From the IMG/VR virus record IMGVR_UViG_3300020390_000002, positions 27,336-91,335 of that record: a stretch of 64,000 nt of DNA; one strand, 5' to 3'. The notes beneath the pieces are model-generated. The model searched no databases and was not told the DNA's origin. It saw only the letters and a program-made list of their open reading frames with translations. This document shows, piece by piece, positions 30,783 to 39,241 of this stretch. Made by a program: the position numbers and the translations under genes. Source of the stretch: a virus. How positions within the stretch are numbered: the stretch's first letter is position 1; each line of letters starts with the position of its first letter.

Positions 30783-30919
30783 GCGTGTTCTCCATGTTTT
30801 CTGATATGAAAATGATATGCGCACAGAAGCGGCGAAGCACGCAATGGCGAAATGCCACGAGGAGATTCGCCGCTGTCGCGCGGATAAACTCCGCTCAGGG
30901 TAAAAATCGAGGGAAAAAA

Positions 30920-31153
30920 ATGACGTTGGACGGAATAAAGGAGCGACTCGCATTCGCTCGGGTCGCAACGGGCCTGATTGTAGTGACGGACGCTTCAATA
31001 ATTGGCGTGACCTTCAACTCCTGGGGCAACCCGGCGCGCGAGATCACGATCGCCTGGGGCGCGACGAGCGCCATTGTCTTAACGGCGATGGCCGTGTGCG
31101 CTATCATCTACGCAACGCACCTGATTCGCCGCATGGAGGAAGATCATGCTTGA
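30920..31153 (+). CDS. Two-helix membrane protein, 77 aa
   Basis: One of the few plus-strand genes. The start MTLDGIKERLAFARV has GAGGG just upstream. Two hydrophobic segments (about 15-35, LIVVTDASIIGVTF; about 46-68, AIVLTAMAVCAIIYA). Its stop overlaps the next small gene. The divergent setting between the 30782 gene and recA, with a bidirectional terminator, suggests an independently acquired cassette. Function unknown. Confidence 0.65.
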   Translation: MTLDGIKERLAFARVATGLIVVTDASIIGVTFNSWGNPAREITIAWGATSAIVLTAMAVCAIIYATHLIRRMEEDHA

Positions 31154-31238
31154 GCTATTCAACAACGTAATGGTCCCCCTGTCGGCGGTGTCCTTTGTCG
31201 CCATGCTGGGCTGGGCGATCTACTACATCACCCACTAG
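31146..31238 (+). CDS. Membrane peptide, 30 aa
   Basis: MLELFNNVMVPLSAVSFVAM is mostly hydrophobic, ending IYYITH. The start lies inside the end of the preceding gene and the stop is ten bases before the shared terminator, which fits a real last gene. Confidence 0.5.
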   Translation: MLELFNNVMVPLSAVSFVAMLGWAIYYITH

Positions 31239-31249
31239 ATCGGACAGTG

Positions 31250-31282
31250 CATAAAAAGCGGGCCATCGGCCCGCTTTTTTTA
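31250..31282. terminator. Bidirectional terminator between the membrane cassette and recA
   Basis: Hairpin AGCGGGCC / GGCCCGCT (31256-31275) flanked by A-run and T-run, so it can stop transcripts from both sides. Confidence 0.9.
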
Positions 31283-31302
31283 TGCCTGCGATCCGCGAGC
31301 GG

Positions 31303-32325
31303 TCAGGCGGATTCGGGGAACAGCTCCAGCAACTTGGCGGTCTCGTCATTGGCCGCAATACGTTCGATCAGCGTCGAGCGGGGGAATTTCTTGCCGTCCC
31401 ATTCGATGTTGTTGCCCGCCTTCTCGAGCCGACCCATTTCCAGCAGCGCGTCGATGCTCGAGCCGATCACGTCGAACTTGCCGGTGCCGTCCTCCTGGTA
31501 GAGGAAGTCCCATTCGCACTTGCCGAACGGGCGATAGACCTTGTTCTTGATGATCTCGGCGCCGATGCGCTGACCGATCCGAACCTTCGCACCGCCGACC
31601 GTCTTCGTGAGCTGGCTGCGACCGAGCTTCACACGCACCGACGCATAGAACTCGGGCGCGTTGCCACCCGGGGTCGTCGTCGGATCGCCGAACATGACGC
31701 CGATCTTGGTGCGCGCCTGATTCAGGAACAGCGCCAGCATTTCATACTGCTCGCACCACTGCGCCAGTGCCGGGAAGCTGGCAGAGGTCGCACGTGCCAG
31801 CGCAGTGTTGTCGGACATATTCAGCGCAGCGACACCCTTGTCCTCGATGTTGTTGAACTTCGATTGCGGCACCATAGAGGCAAGCGAGTCGAACACGCAG
31901 ACGATCGGGGCGTCCGGGTCGATCAGGCTCTTCTCGCGGATCACCTTCGCCATGTTCATGGCGGTAGCGATCGACTCCTCGAACGTCTTGGGCGCCTTGT
32001 AGACCCACTGGCCCGGATCGACATTCAGGCCGAGCGCGACGCCCTGTCCCACGTCGAAGCTGCGCTCGTGGTCGAAGAAGGCGGCGACGCCGCCGTTACG
32101 CTGTGCGGTCGCCATCGCGCAGGTCGCGATCGCGGTCTTGCCGGAGGACGGCGGGCCGAACATTTCGACGATACGGCCCAGGGGAAAACCGCCGCCGTGA
32201 TAGTGGCCGGAGATTTCGTAGTCGAGCTTGGGGTAGCCGGTCGACAGGAACATGCGGACTTCCTGCCGCGGATCGTTGATGCCGATCGCGGCCTCCAGCT
32301 CAGCAGCCAGGTCCTTTACACTCAT
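31303..32325 (-). CDS. recA: RecA-family recombinase, 340 aa
   Basis: Strand-exchange ATPase. Walker A GPPSSGKTA (about residues 57-65), catalytic Glu in FFDHERSFD (about 88), Walker B IVCVFDSLAS (about 141-150), L1/L2 region with MFGDPTTTPGGNAPEF (about 208-223). Core like bacterial RecA with a shorter C-terminal domain. Co-transcribed with the 5'-3' exonuclease and SSB, a classical recombination-replication trio. The preceding membrane cassette is transcribed towards it and is stopped by the terminator. Confidence 0.92.
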   Translation of the reverse strand: MSVKDLAAELEAAIGINDPRQEVRMFLSTGYPKLDYEISGHYHGGGFPLGRIVEMFGPPSSGKTAIATCAMATAQRNGGVAAFFDHERSFDVGQGVALGLNVDPGQWVYKAPKTFEESIATAMNMAKVIREKSLIDPDAPIVCVFDSLASMVPQSKFNNIEDKGVAALNMSDNTALARATSASFPALAQWCEQYEMLALFLNQARTKIGVMFGDPTTTPGGNAPEFYASVRVKLGRSQLTKTVGGAKVRIGQRIGAEIIKNKVYRPFGKCEWDFLYQEDGTGKFDVIGSSIDALLEMGRLEKAGNNIEWDGKKFPRSTLIERIAANDETAKLLELFPESA

Positions 32326-32334
32326 GGTGCCTCC

Positions 32335-33267
32335 TTATCGGGAAAAGCGTTCGGCCCAGAGGTCGAACTTTTGGAGAATCGATTGGAAATTCAGCTCACG
32401 ACACAGGCGCTCGAAGGCGTCCATGTCGGGCTTGGGGTTGCCCACCTGCAGCTGTAGCCCGGTCGGGTCCGTTTGCAGGTTCATCAGCTTGAAGTTGCGC
32501 TTGAACACGTCCAGGCGCCCGACATGCTCATGCTTCGGACAGGGCTTGTTCTCGGCGAGGTCGCGGTAGGGCTTGGGAATCTTCTGGCCAGCCAGTTCGC
32601 CGCCGTTGTACGCCTTCACGAAGGCCGGCACCGAGCCAAACTCCGCCAGGAGCTCCGCGGCCTTCTGCTCACCGAGCATGCCGACCGGATGAATGTTGTC
32701 CGAGTTGTCACCCTGCAGCGCCTTGCCCTGCAGGAAGGCAGCCGGCGTGGCGTATCCGGTGAGATCGAGAAAGGTCTCGTGGTGGACGAACTTGTAGTTG
32801 TCGTCGCGGGCATTCATCCAGGCGCAATTCGGGCGCACCAGCTGAATCCAGTCGCGGTCGCCGGTGACCAGGATCACGCCATTGTTCGGCTTGGCCAGCA
32901 GTCGCCGCGCGAGCACGCCGGCGAGATCGTCGGCCTCCTGGCCCGGATCGTAGATGGCGCCGACACCCAGCGTCTCGCAGACGCGCTTGATGTCGTCCTT
33001 CTGGTCACGGAATGCGGCCCGCATCTTGGCGATCTTCGGGTCCATCTCCCGCTTTTCCTTGTATTGCGGGTAGAGGTCGTAGCGCCACTGGCTATGCCCG
33101 TCCCAGAGAACGATGATGCGTGCGTGGGGCTTTTCGCCGATCAGGAAGTTCAGCTTCTTGGCGAAGCCGAAGATCGCCTGCACCTCGCGATTGCCGACCG
33201 TCAGTCGGGCTGACTGCTGTGCGGCGTATCCGACCGAGTGCGCGTCGATAAGGTATGTCGTTTTCAT
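32335..33267 (-). CDS. 5'-3' exonuclease / FEN-like RNase H, 310 aa
   Basis: Removes RNA primers and flaps (as T4 RNase H or the N-terminal domain of Pol I). Acidic metal-binding positions: IDAHS (6-10), VLWDGHS (about 53), GQEADDLAG (about 104), VTGDRDWIQL (about 130) and GDNSDNIHPV (about 190) with the helix-hairpin-helix after it. Length fits. Lies between SSB and recA, ten bases from the latter. Confidence 0.9.
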   Translation of the reverse strand: MKTTYLIDAHSVGYAAQQSARLTVGNREVQAIFGFAKKLNFLIGEKPHARIIVLWDGHSQWRYDLYPQYKEKREMDPKIAKMRAAFRDQKDDIKRVCETLGVGAIYDPGQEADDLAGVLARRLLAKPNNGVILVTGDRDWIQLVRPNCAWMNARDDNYKFVHHETFLDLTGYATPAAFLQGKALQGDNSDNIHPVGMLGEQKAAELLAEFGSVPAFVKAYNGGELAGQKIPKPYRDLAENKPCPKHEHVGRLDVFKRNFKLMNLQTDPTGLQLQVGNPKPDMDAFERLCRELNFQSILQKFDLWAERFSR

Positions 33268-33284
33268 TCTTGCCCCTCTAGGAA

Positions 33285-33310
33285 GCAGGGCCGGATTAAC
33301 CGGCCCTGCG
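33285..33310 (-). terminator. GC-rich hairpin between SSB and the exonuclease gene
   Basis: Perfect inverted repeat GCAGGGCCGG / CCGGCCCTGC with a five-base loop. No T-run follows, so it may be a pause or processing site instead of a true terminator; it could lower expression downstream of the abundant SSB. Confidence 0.5.
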
Positions 33311-33337
33311 GGTTGCGCCTTGTGTCCGCGACCGGGC

Positions 33338-34324
33338 TTACGAGCCCAGCGCGTCCAGCTCGGCCATCAGGGCATCCACGTCCTCGTCGTCCGAGCTGGC
33401 CGCAGCCTGGACCGGGTTCGCGGCCGGAGCAGCAGCCGGAGCAGCAGCCGGAGCAGCAGCCGGAGCCGGGGCAGCAGCCGGGGCCGGAGCCGGGGCAGCA
33501 GCGGCCGGAGCGGCGGGCTCCGACTCGGTGAAGTCGGCATCGCTGACGTCACTGAGGTCTTCGTCGAGGCTGATTTCACTCAGACTCGGCGCCTTCGCAG
33601 CGGCAGGAGCGTGCGTCAGAGCGCCCGCGCCCGTCGAAGCCGTCACCAGACCGCGCGTTGCGTTGACCACGCCCAGCGCCTTCTGCAGACCCGCCTCGTA
33701 TTCCTGATCGACGTACTCGTCGAGGTTGGTCACCTTGTCCATGATCGACGGATCGATCGCGGTGGACTTGACGGCCACGTTGACGGTGTATTTCGTGCTC
33801 AGGCCGGTGCCGTCGCGTTCGATCATCACGTCATAGCCTTCGGCGAAGTCGAAGATATTGACGCCTTCGTCGTAGTAGTTCTTGGCGACGTTGCAGAACT
33901 GCTCGAACACGGTCATCGGCATTTCCAGCACGACCGGCGTGTTCGGCTCGGAACCATCACGACGCAGCGCGTTGACCAGCATGCGCGGGGTGGCCTTGCT
34001 CGCTTCCAGCGCCTTGATCGTGGCGTCGTCGTGCGCGTCACGGATGCCCTCGCTGATCAGCTCGCACACCCGGCACGGACGGCCATAGGTGGCCTCTGCG
34101 CAGATGTAGACGGCCTTGACCTCGTCGCTGCCCGGCGCCTTCAGGAAGTGAACGCCGTAGCCGTGGAAGAACGGCTGCTCTTCACCATTCGGGCCTTTCG
34201 GGCGCCAGGACGGAAGCACGCGATAGCGCGACTTGCCCGGCGTGATCTTGGCCGTGCGCTCACGGCGGCCCGAGCGGGCCTGCGCCTGCTTCTGCGCGGC
34301 ATTAAGAATGTCCAACATGCTCAT
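33338..34324 (-). CDS. T4-gp32-like single-strand DNA-binding protein, 328 aa
   Basis: Coats single-stranded DNA at forks. N-terminal basic part (QARSGRRERTAKI), OB-type core with a zinc-binding-like set ICAEATYGRPCRVC (about 74-87), FHGYG. The C-terminal 90 residues are acidic with long Ala/Pro runs (about 262-310) coded by tandem GGAGCAGCAGCC-type repeats, ending DDEDVDALMAELDALGS, a typical acidic SSB tail for partner binding. SEISLDEDL (about 247) resembles motifs in other phage proteins here. First gene of the ssb-exo-recA operon. Confidence 0.85.
   Translation of the reverse strand: MSMLDILNAAQKQAQARSGRRERTAKITPGKSRYRVLPSWRPKGPNGEEQPFFHGYGVHFLKAPGSDEVKAVYICAEATYGRPCRVCELISEGIRDAHDDATIKALEASKATPRMLVNALRRDGSEPNTPVVLEMPMTVFEQFCNVAKNYYDEGVNIFDFAEGYDVMIERDGTGLSTKYTVNVAVKSTAIDPSIMDKVTNLDEYVDQEYEAGLQKALGVVNATRGLVTASTGAGALTHAPAAAKAPSLSEISLDEDLSDVSDADFTESEPAAPAAAAPAPAPAAAPAPAAAPAAAPAAAPAANPVQAAASSDDEDVDALMAELDALGS
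33424..33490. repeat. Short tandem repeats coding the Ala/Pro linker of SSB
   Basis: GGAGCAGCAGCC-like units repeated about five times. They lie in frame inside the SSB gene and code only for Ala and Pro. Confidence 0.8.
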
Positions 34325-34358
34325 AGATAGGTTCCTCTTAGTTGTGCAGTCGTAAATG

Positions 34359-34376
34359 TAAGTCAGTGGTGATTTA
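34359..34376. promoter_or_regulatory. Operator of the ssb-exo-recA operon
   Basis: TAAGTCAGTGGTGATTTA, between the 34388 gene and the SSB start. Confidence 0.75.
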
Positions 34377-34387
34377 TTACTGCGATG

Positions 34388-34900
34388 TTAATGTTCTCGT
34401 CCAACCTGGCCTGCGATTCGGGTTGCCTCGTCACGAGCCGAGCCGCCTGAACCCGTTGTTCCGCTAACGGTGACACGGGCCTGGCCCTTCATTTCTTCGA
34501 GCTGACGCTTACCGACCTGCACGAGCATGTCGCGACGCTGCTTGAAGGCTTCGAGCGCGTTACGGGCCATTTCCGCGATCATGCGCGAGTCATTGGCCAG
34601 CTTCGCTGCCTGGATATAGTCGGGGTGCAGGATGATCCGCTCCTCGACCATGTTCTCCGTCACTTTCTTGCCGCCCTCCGCGGCATCCTCGCGCACCGCA
34701 TGGGCGACACGCGCGCGCACGTGGGTCATGTGCGTCTTGAACCGATCCGCCTGATGCTGCGCCTGCGCGTAAATGTTCCCGTAGTAGGAATACAGCGACG
34801 CCTGCTGCATCATGGCCGTGTCGATGTCCACGTCCGAAAAAGCGACCTGCTCCTTGAGCTTCGCAGGGTCGATGAACTTCTTGAAAACAGGAGCGGTCAT
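34388..34900 (-). CDS. Helical protein, 170 aa, possible recombination mediator
   Basis: The start MTAPVFKKFIDPAKLKE (ATG at 34898-34900) has AGAGGAC upstream. All-helical: MMQQASLYSYYGNIYAQAQHQ (about 30-50), then EAFKQRRDMLVQVGKRQLEEMKG (about 125-147). I recall similar proteins beside SSB or recombinase genes in other phages. A UvsY-like loader role is suggested by position only. Monocistronic, with its own strong promoter. Confidence 0.65.
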   Translation of the reverse strand: MTAPVFKKFIDPAKLKEQVAFSDVDIDTAMMQQASLYSYYGNIYAQAQHQADRFKTHMTHVRARVAHAVREDAAEGGKKVTENMVEERIILHPDYIQAAKLANDSRMIAEMARNALEAFKQRRDMLVQVGKRQLEEMKGQARVTVSGTTGSGGSARDEATRIAGQVGREH

Positions 34901-34928
34901 AGAATTTTGTCCTCTTTCTGATGAATGA

Positions 34929-34971
34929 ACTATAGTCGTCGCTGAGTAGAAAGTCAATCAGCGGTGACTTA
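34929..34971 (-). promoter_or_regulatory. Promoter of the 34900 gene with operator over the -35
   Basis: Minus-strand TTGACT (34952-34957), 17 bp spacer, TATAGT (34929-34934). The operator AATCAGCGGTGACTTA (34956-34971) overlaps the -35 from upstream, a different placement from the spacer sites. Confidence 0.85.
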
Positions 34972-34975
34972 CTTT

Positions 34976-36154
34976 TTACACCGCTTCAGCGGCCTTCACG
35001 AACACTTCGTCCAGAAGGTTCTGGCGATCCGGCTCGAACGAGATCATCCCCGGATTGAGGCCGAAGATGATCGTGGCGTCGCGGCGCGTGTCGTACACGG
35101 CCTGCCCGCACAGTGCCTCCCAGCCGCCTTTGGCCTCCGGCACGAGGTGGCGTATCGACTTCGAGCCCAGCGCGATGATGACCGGCGGCTTCAGCAGCTC
35201 GATCTCCCGATCCAGGTAGCCGCTGCAGGCGTTGATCATAGCGTTGGTGATGCCGTCCTCGCCCTTGATCGACTTCACCAGCGTCGTGAAGTAGCCGTCC
35301 GAGACCTTGAGCCCGGCGTTCTTGAGCGCGGTCACAAGGAAGTTGGACGCCTTACCCTCGATCAGCTTGCCGGCCTGGTCCTCCGACCAATTCGGGCAAT
35401 CGGAAACGACCATGAACTTCGGCTTGCTGCCCAGGCGCGGCAGCGGGTGAACACCGCCGGCGAGCGGGCACTTGTCGCAGACGCGGGTCTCGTTGATCAG
35501 GTGGATGATCTTCGCCTTCACGAACTTGTCGACCACCACCTGCCGATCCGCCTTGACCACCTGATTGATCAGGCCGGGCAGCAGCTCGATCTGATCGCGC
35601 AGACGATCCGGGTGGCGGGCGTCGATCGACCCCGCTTCGATGGTCGCGAACGCGCCCACGCGGCGCAGACGATCCTGCACCAGCGAATTGCAGGCGCGCA
35701 GGCTCACGTTCTCGATCAGGTCGGTGATCGACTCGAACTTCCCGCCGGACTTGTCGCGCGCCTTCATGATCGCCTGGCTGCCCTTGTCGGACACCCCCTT
35801 GACTGCAGAGAACGGCATCACGATCGTGGGCTTGGCGCGGCCCGTGTCCCAGGCGATCTCGAAGCGGTCGGTCGACTCGTTGATATGCGGCGGCATGACC
35901 AGGATGCCCTCAGCCTCGATCGCGCTCACCAGCGACGGCCGGCGGTCCTCGTCGGCCATGTCCAGCGATGCCGCGAAGAACTCGGCCGCGTAGTAGGTCT
36001 TGAGATACATGGACCAATAACTGATGACGCTGTATTCGCACGAATGTGACTTGTTGAAGGCGTAACCGGCGAACTTCTCGATGCGCGAAAACAGCGCGTG
36101 CGCGGCGGTCTCCTCCATGCCAGGGTCGGCAACACTTACGCTCTTAATTTTCAT
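34976..36154 (-). CDS. dnaE: DNA polymerase III alpha, C-terminal half fused to a UDG-like domain, 392 aa
   Basis: After a short foreign start (MKIKSVSVADP) the protein continues polymerase III alpha at EKFAGYAFNKSHS (residues 26-38), through SYWSMYLKTYYAAEFFAA (45-62) and PFSAVKGVSDKG. This is the part following the finger region in ordinary DnaE. From about residue 225 a second domain begins: CDKCPLAGGVHPLP, KFMVVSDCPNWSEDQAG, INACSGYLDREIELL, PPVIIALG, like family 4 uracil-DNA glycosylases, with Cys residues in place for an Fe-S cluster. The usual GEAPG active-site block is SDCPN, so catalysis is doubtful. Overlaps the HNH gene by ATGA. Confidence 0.85.
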   Translation of the reverse strand: MKIKSVSVADPGMEETAAHALFSRIEKFAGYAFNKSHSCEYSVISYWSMYLKTYYAAEFFAASLDMADEDRRPSLVSAIEAEGILVMPPHINESTDRFEIAWDTGRAKPTIVMPFSAVKGVSDKGSQAIMKARDKSGGKFESITDLIENVSLRACNSLVQDRLRRVGAFATIEAGSIDARHPDRLRDQIELLPGLINQVVKADRQVVVDKFVKAKIIHLINETRVCDKCPLAGGVHPLPRLGSKPKFMVVSDCPNWSEDQAGKLIEGKASNFLVTALKNAGLKVSDGYFTTLVKSIKGEDGITNAMINACSGYLDREIELLKPPVIIALGSKSIRHLVPEAKGGWEALCGQAVYDTRRDATIIFGLNPGMISFEPDRQNLLDEVFVKAAEAV

Positions 36155-36858
36155 TTTGCCTCCGCCAGCTTTCGCTGAATTTGTGTTCTTGAAAAGCCCA
36201 GTTCGCCAGCAATCTGATGAAGCGTTAAGCCCCGACCCTTCAGGTTCAGCGCTTGACTTACGTCAGCCGCAGTCATCCTTCGGAGCTTGCGTTTCTTGTC
36301 GGCTAGTGGCCCCGCTACGTGTTTGTATTTTTGCCCCGAGCAAACACGCCAGACGTAGGGCGCGGTCAACCCAGTTGATCGCGCTATTTCGTCATAAGTA
36401 GCTCCCCCCTCGCGTAGATTGCGAATCGTCACCACCTGGTCCGGGCGCAACTTCGACCAGCTCAAGTCGATGTCGCTCGGCTGCGTCCCGTGAACCAGCT
36501 TGTCGGCGCAGTTTTCAGAGGGTGTGCCGTAGCGGAGGTTTTCGATCCCGTCATTACCCGGCACGTTGTCACCGTGCAGAACGTAATAGCCGGCGGGACA
36601 CTCGCCGAGGAATGCCTCCGCGACGAGCCTATGTCGAAACTCCCAGTGTCTAACGCCGTACAGGCTAAATTCGACCCATATATAGCCCCACGGATGACGG
36701 CGCTCGAGCAGCTTATTAAGAGCTGGAACCGTTCTCAGATGCCCGCGTCCGCGGCCCTGGCGAACAACATAAGACTGGCGGCGAAGCGCACCATAATTGG
36801 ACGCCTCTATTATGTTGTCGAATCGAGCTATGGGTCGCCAAATCTCTACATCAGCCAC
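36151..36858 (-). CDS. HNH homing endonuclease (NUMOD4 type), 235 aa
   Basis: Starts at GTG (36856-36858). The N-terminus EIWRPIARFDNIIEASNYGALR is a NUMOD4 domain, then the HNH core HRLVAEAFLGECPAGYYVLHGDN...NLRYGTPSEN (about residues 77-115), then two helix-turn-helix blocks (ATYDEIARSTGLTAPYVWRV; LTLHQIAGELGFSRTQIQRK). Sits exactly in the break of the polymerase gene, overlapping both halves by a few bases; such nucleases cut and spread into unbroken copies of their target gene. Confidence 0.88.
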   Translation of the reverse strand: MADVEIWRPIARFDNIIEASNYGALRRQSYVVRQGRGRGHLRTVPALNKLLERRHPWGYIWVEFSLYGVRHWEFRHRLVAEAFLGECPAGYYVLHGDNVPGNDGIENLRYGTPSENCADKLVHGTQPSDIDLSWSKLRPDQVVTIRNLREGGATYDEIARSTGLTAPYVWRVCSGQKYKHVAGPLADKKRKLRRMTAADVSQALNLKGRGLTLHQIAGELGFSRTQIQRKLAEAK

Positions 36859-39241
36859 CGAGCAACTCCTTGCCGTCTATGTCGGCTACGTCTCGAAGCG
36901 CCTCTTCGACCGTTCGTCGCAAGCCGTCTGCGCATTTGAATTTCCTAGCCCTGTGGACTCTTACGGTCTGCCCATCTTCTAGCTCCACACTCACCCAGCC
37001 GGCAGTAGCTCCAGCCACGAACTGCTCACGCTGCTTTGCCATTTCAGCCGGCAGCTTTTTACCCATTGCCTTCCTGAGAAAATCCGCATCCGCCATCGAG
37101 TAGCCGGCCAGGTCGCGGGCGACCTGCATTACCTGCTCCTGGTAGACGATCACGCCGCCGGTCTCTTCGAGCCCCGCCTTCATGCTCGGGTGCTCGAAGA
37201 TCGGCTCCCCATAGGACTGACGGAAGCTCACGTAATCCGCCATCAGGCCCGACTCCATCGGACCCGGCCGATACAGCGCGGTCGCGGCGGACAGGTCGTC
37301 GAATGTCAGATCGCCGGCCACCGCGAGGTCGCGCAGCAGCTTGCGCATGCCGGGCGATTCGAACTGGAACACGCCGGTCGTGGCGCCCTGCCCGAAGGCG
37401 CTCATGACCTTCGGGTCGTCCAGCGGCATGTCCAGCAGGTCGAGACGCTTGCCGTGACGCCGCTCGACGAGGTCCAGCGCGCGCGAGAGCACGTCCAGGG
37501 TGGACAGGCCGAGCACGTCGAGCTTGACCAGCCCCATGTCCTCCGCGGTGCGCTTATCCCAGTTGACGCAGTAGTCGTCACCGCGTCGCTCGATCACGCC
37601 GCGCTTGACGATCGGCTCCCCGGCAACCGCGACGCCGGCCGCGTGGCGTCCCATAGAGCGCAGCTGCCCCTCGAGCGCGCAGGCGTGCTTCCAGATCAGC
37701 GGGTGGCTGTCGCGGAAGCGCTCGACTTCGGCGATCTCGTCGGCGGCCCGCTCGAGCTTGTAGGGCGTGCCGCCCTCCTTCGGGATCAGCTTCGATGCTG
37801 TCAGGTCGATGTTGTCGAGCCCATAGACGCGCCCGACATTGCGCAGCGCGGAACTCGAGGCCATCGTGGTGTAGTTGGATATGCCAGTGACGTTCTCGCT
37901 GCCGTATTTGCCCACCAGGTAGGTGATCACCTCCTGGCGGCGCGTGGACATGAAGTCGAGGTCGGCGTCCGGCAGGTCGAGACGCTCGGGGTTGATGAAG
38001 CGCTCGAACAGCAGGCCAAAGCGCAACGGATCGACATCGGTGATGCCGATCAGATAAGCGACCAGCGAGCCGCCCACGGAGCCACGCCCCGGGCCGACGA
38101 TGATGCCCTCGTCCTTGGCCCATACCACGAGGTCGCGCACCAGCAGGAAGTAGCCGGCGAAGTTCATGTCGCGCAGCACCCCCAGCTCATACTGAAGGCG
38201 CGCGGCATAGGTCTTCTGCTCGGCGGCGTCGGGCATGTGCCCGAGCACCGGCTTGGCGAAGCGCGCCTTGAAGCCCGCCACGCAGAGCTTGCGCAGCTCC
38301 CCATATTCGTCCGCCGCCATCTCAGGCAACGTGATCTGAGGAGCGACCCATGTGTATTTGATCAAGGATGCGAGCGACTCATTGCCGCGCAGGGCCTGCG
38401 CTGCAGAGCGCTTCGCATCTGGATCGCCGCAGCGCTCGAGTGTCGCGATTGTGCGCTTCGCAAGATCGTGCGCAGCCAGGGGCGCGTGATCGCGGGTGAA
38501 CGGAATGCGCCGCCACGGAGAGTCCATGCGGTCATTGGAGACGATGGTGGCGTAGACGTCCTTGGCGTCAGCGAGCATCGGCGTCTCGTAGCGAGCGCCG
38601 TAGCTGGCCAGCAGCGGTAGTCCATGTGCAACCGCCATACTCAGGGCGCGCGCATTCAGCGTGTCGTAGAGCGGCGTCTGAATGCTCTCGACGCGCATGA
38701 ACAGATGTGACTGGGGCGTGACTAGATCGCTTGGGCAGCTCATCAGCGCGTCGAAGATCATCGATATATAGCGCTGATAGTCCTGCAGATGAAAGACGCT
38801 GAAAGCGTCAGACGTGACGCACGCCAGGTTGCCCTTACGCAGGGCGTCGCACAGCTCAGGCAGGCCCACGCGGGGCACGTAGTAGAAGAAATCCCGCTCA
38901 TGCGCCCGGCTCAGCAGCCGGGTCAGGTCCTCGAATCCTTGCGCGTTGACGATATACAGGTCGAAGAAGCACTCGGGATTCGGCTTTTCGATCTCGCCGC
39001 TGCGCGCGGGGGGCTTGCGATAGGTCGGGTCCTCGACCACGCGCACGCGCGCGCCGACGATCGGGCGCACGCCGGCCTCCTCGCACGCCTTCGTGAAGGG
39101 GATCAGCGCAGAGATGCTCATGGTATCCGCCAGCGCCGCGGACTCGTAGCCCGCAGCCTTCGCTGCAGCAGCCAGGGCTTTGGGCGACAGGAGACTTTCG
39201 CCGCTGGAGAAGTGGGTGCGACCGAACAGGGTGAGCTTCAT
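36851..39241 (-). CDS. dnaE: DNA polymerase III alpha, N-terminal half, 796 aa
   Basis: Replicative polymerase, C-family. N-terminal PHP domain is degenerate: HxH is GRTH and the TDH block is ADT. Palm: GPGRGSVGGSLVAYLIGI (about 380-397), PDADLDFMSTRR with the catalytic Asp pair (about 424-435), KLDVLGLSTLDVL with the third Asp (about 575). ALYRPGPMESG and YQEQVM follow. Polymerase homology stops after AKQREQFVAGA. The last 47 residues (WVSVELEDGQTVRVHRARKF... to GKELLGG) are not polymerase and look like part of a Hint/intein fold. The other half is at 34976-36154. Confidence 0.92.
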   Translation of the reverse strand: MKLTLFGRTHFSSGESLLSPKALAAAAKAAGYESAALADTMSISALIPFTKACEEAGVRPIVGARVRVVEDPTYRKPPARSGEIEKPNPECFFDLYIVNAQGFEDLTRLLSRAHERDFFYYVPRVGLPELCDALRKGNLACVTSDAFSVFHLQDYQRYISMIFDALMSCPSDLVTPQSHLFMRVESIQTPLYDTLNARALSMAVAHGLPLLASYGARYETPMLADAKDVYATIVSNDRMDSPWRRIPFTRDHAPLAAHDLAKRTIATLERCGDPDAKRSAAQALRGNESLASLIKYTWVAPQITLPEMAADEYGELRKLCVAGFKARFAKPVLGHMPDAAEQKTYAARLQYELGVLRDMNFAGYFLLVRDLVVWAKDEGIIVGPGRGSVGGSLVAYLIGITDVDPLRFGLLFERFINPERLDLPDADLDFMSTRRQEVITYLVGKYGSENVTGISNYTTMASSSALRNVGRVYGLDNIDLTASKLIPKEGGTPYKLERAADEIAEVERFRDSHPLIWKHACALEGQLRSMGRHAAGVAVAGEPIVKRGVIERRGDDYCVNWDKRTAEDMGLVKLDVLGLSTLDVLSRALDLVERRHGKRLDLLDMPLDDPKVMSAFGQGATTGVFQFESPGMRKLLRDLAVAGDLTFDDLSAATALYRPGPMESGLMADYVSFRQSYGEPIFEHPSMKAGLEETGGVIVYQEQVMQVARDLAGYSMADADFLRKAMGKKLPAEMAKQREQFVAGATAGWVSVELEDGQTVRVHRARKFKCADGLRRTVEEALRDVADIDGKELLGG

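Noticed and set aside
36490-36939. Plus-strand frame across the HNH gene
   Set aside because: Overlaps two well-supported minus-strand genes and has no ribosome site.
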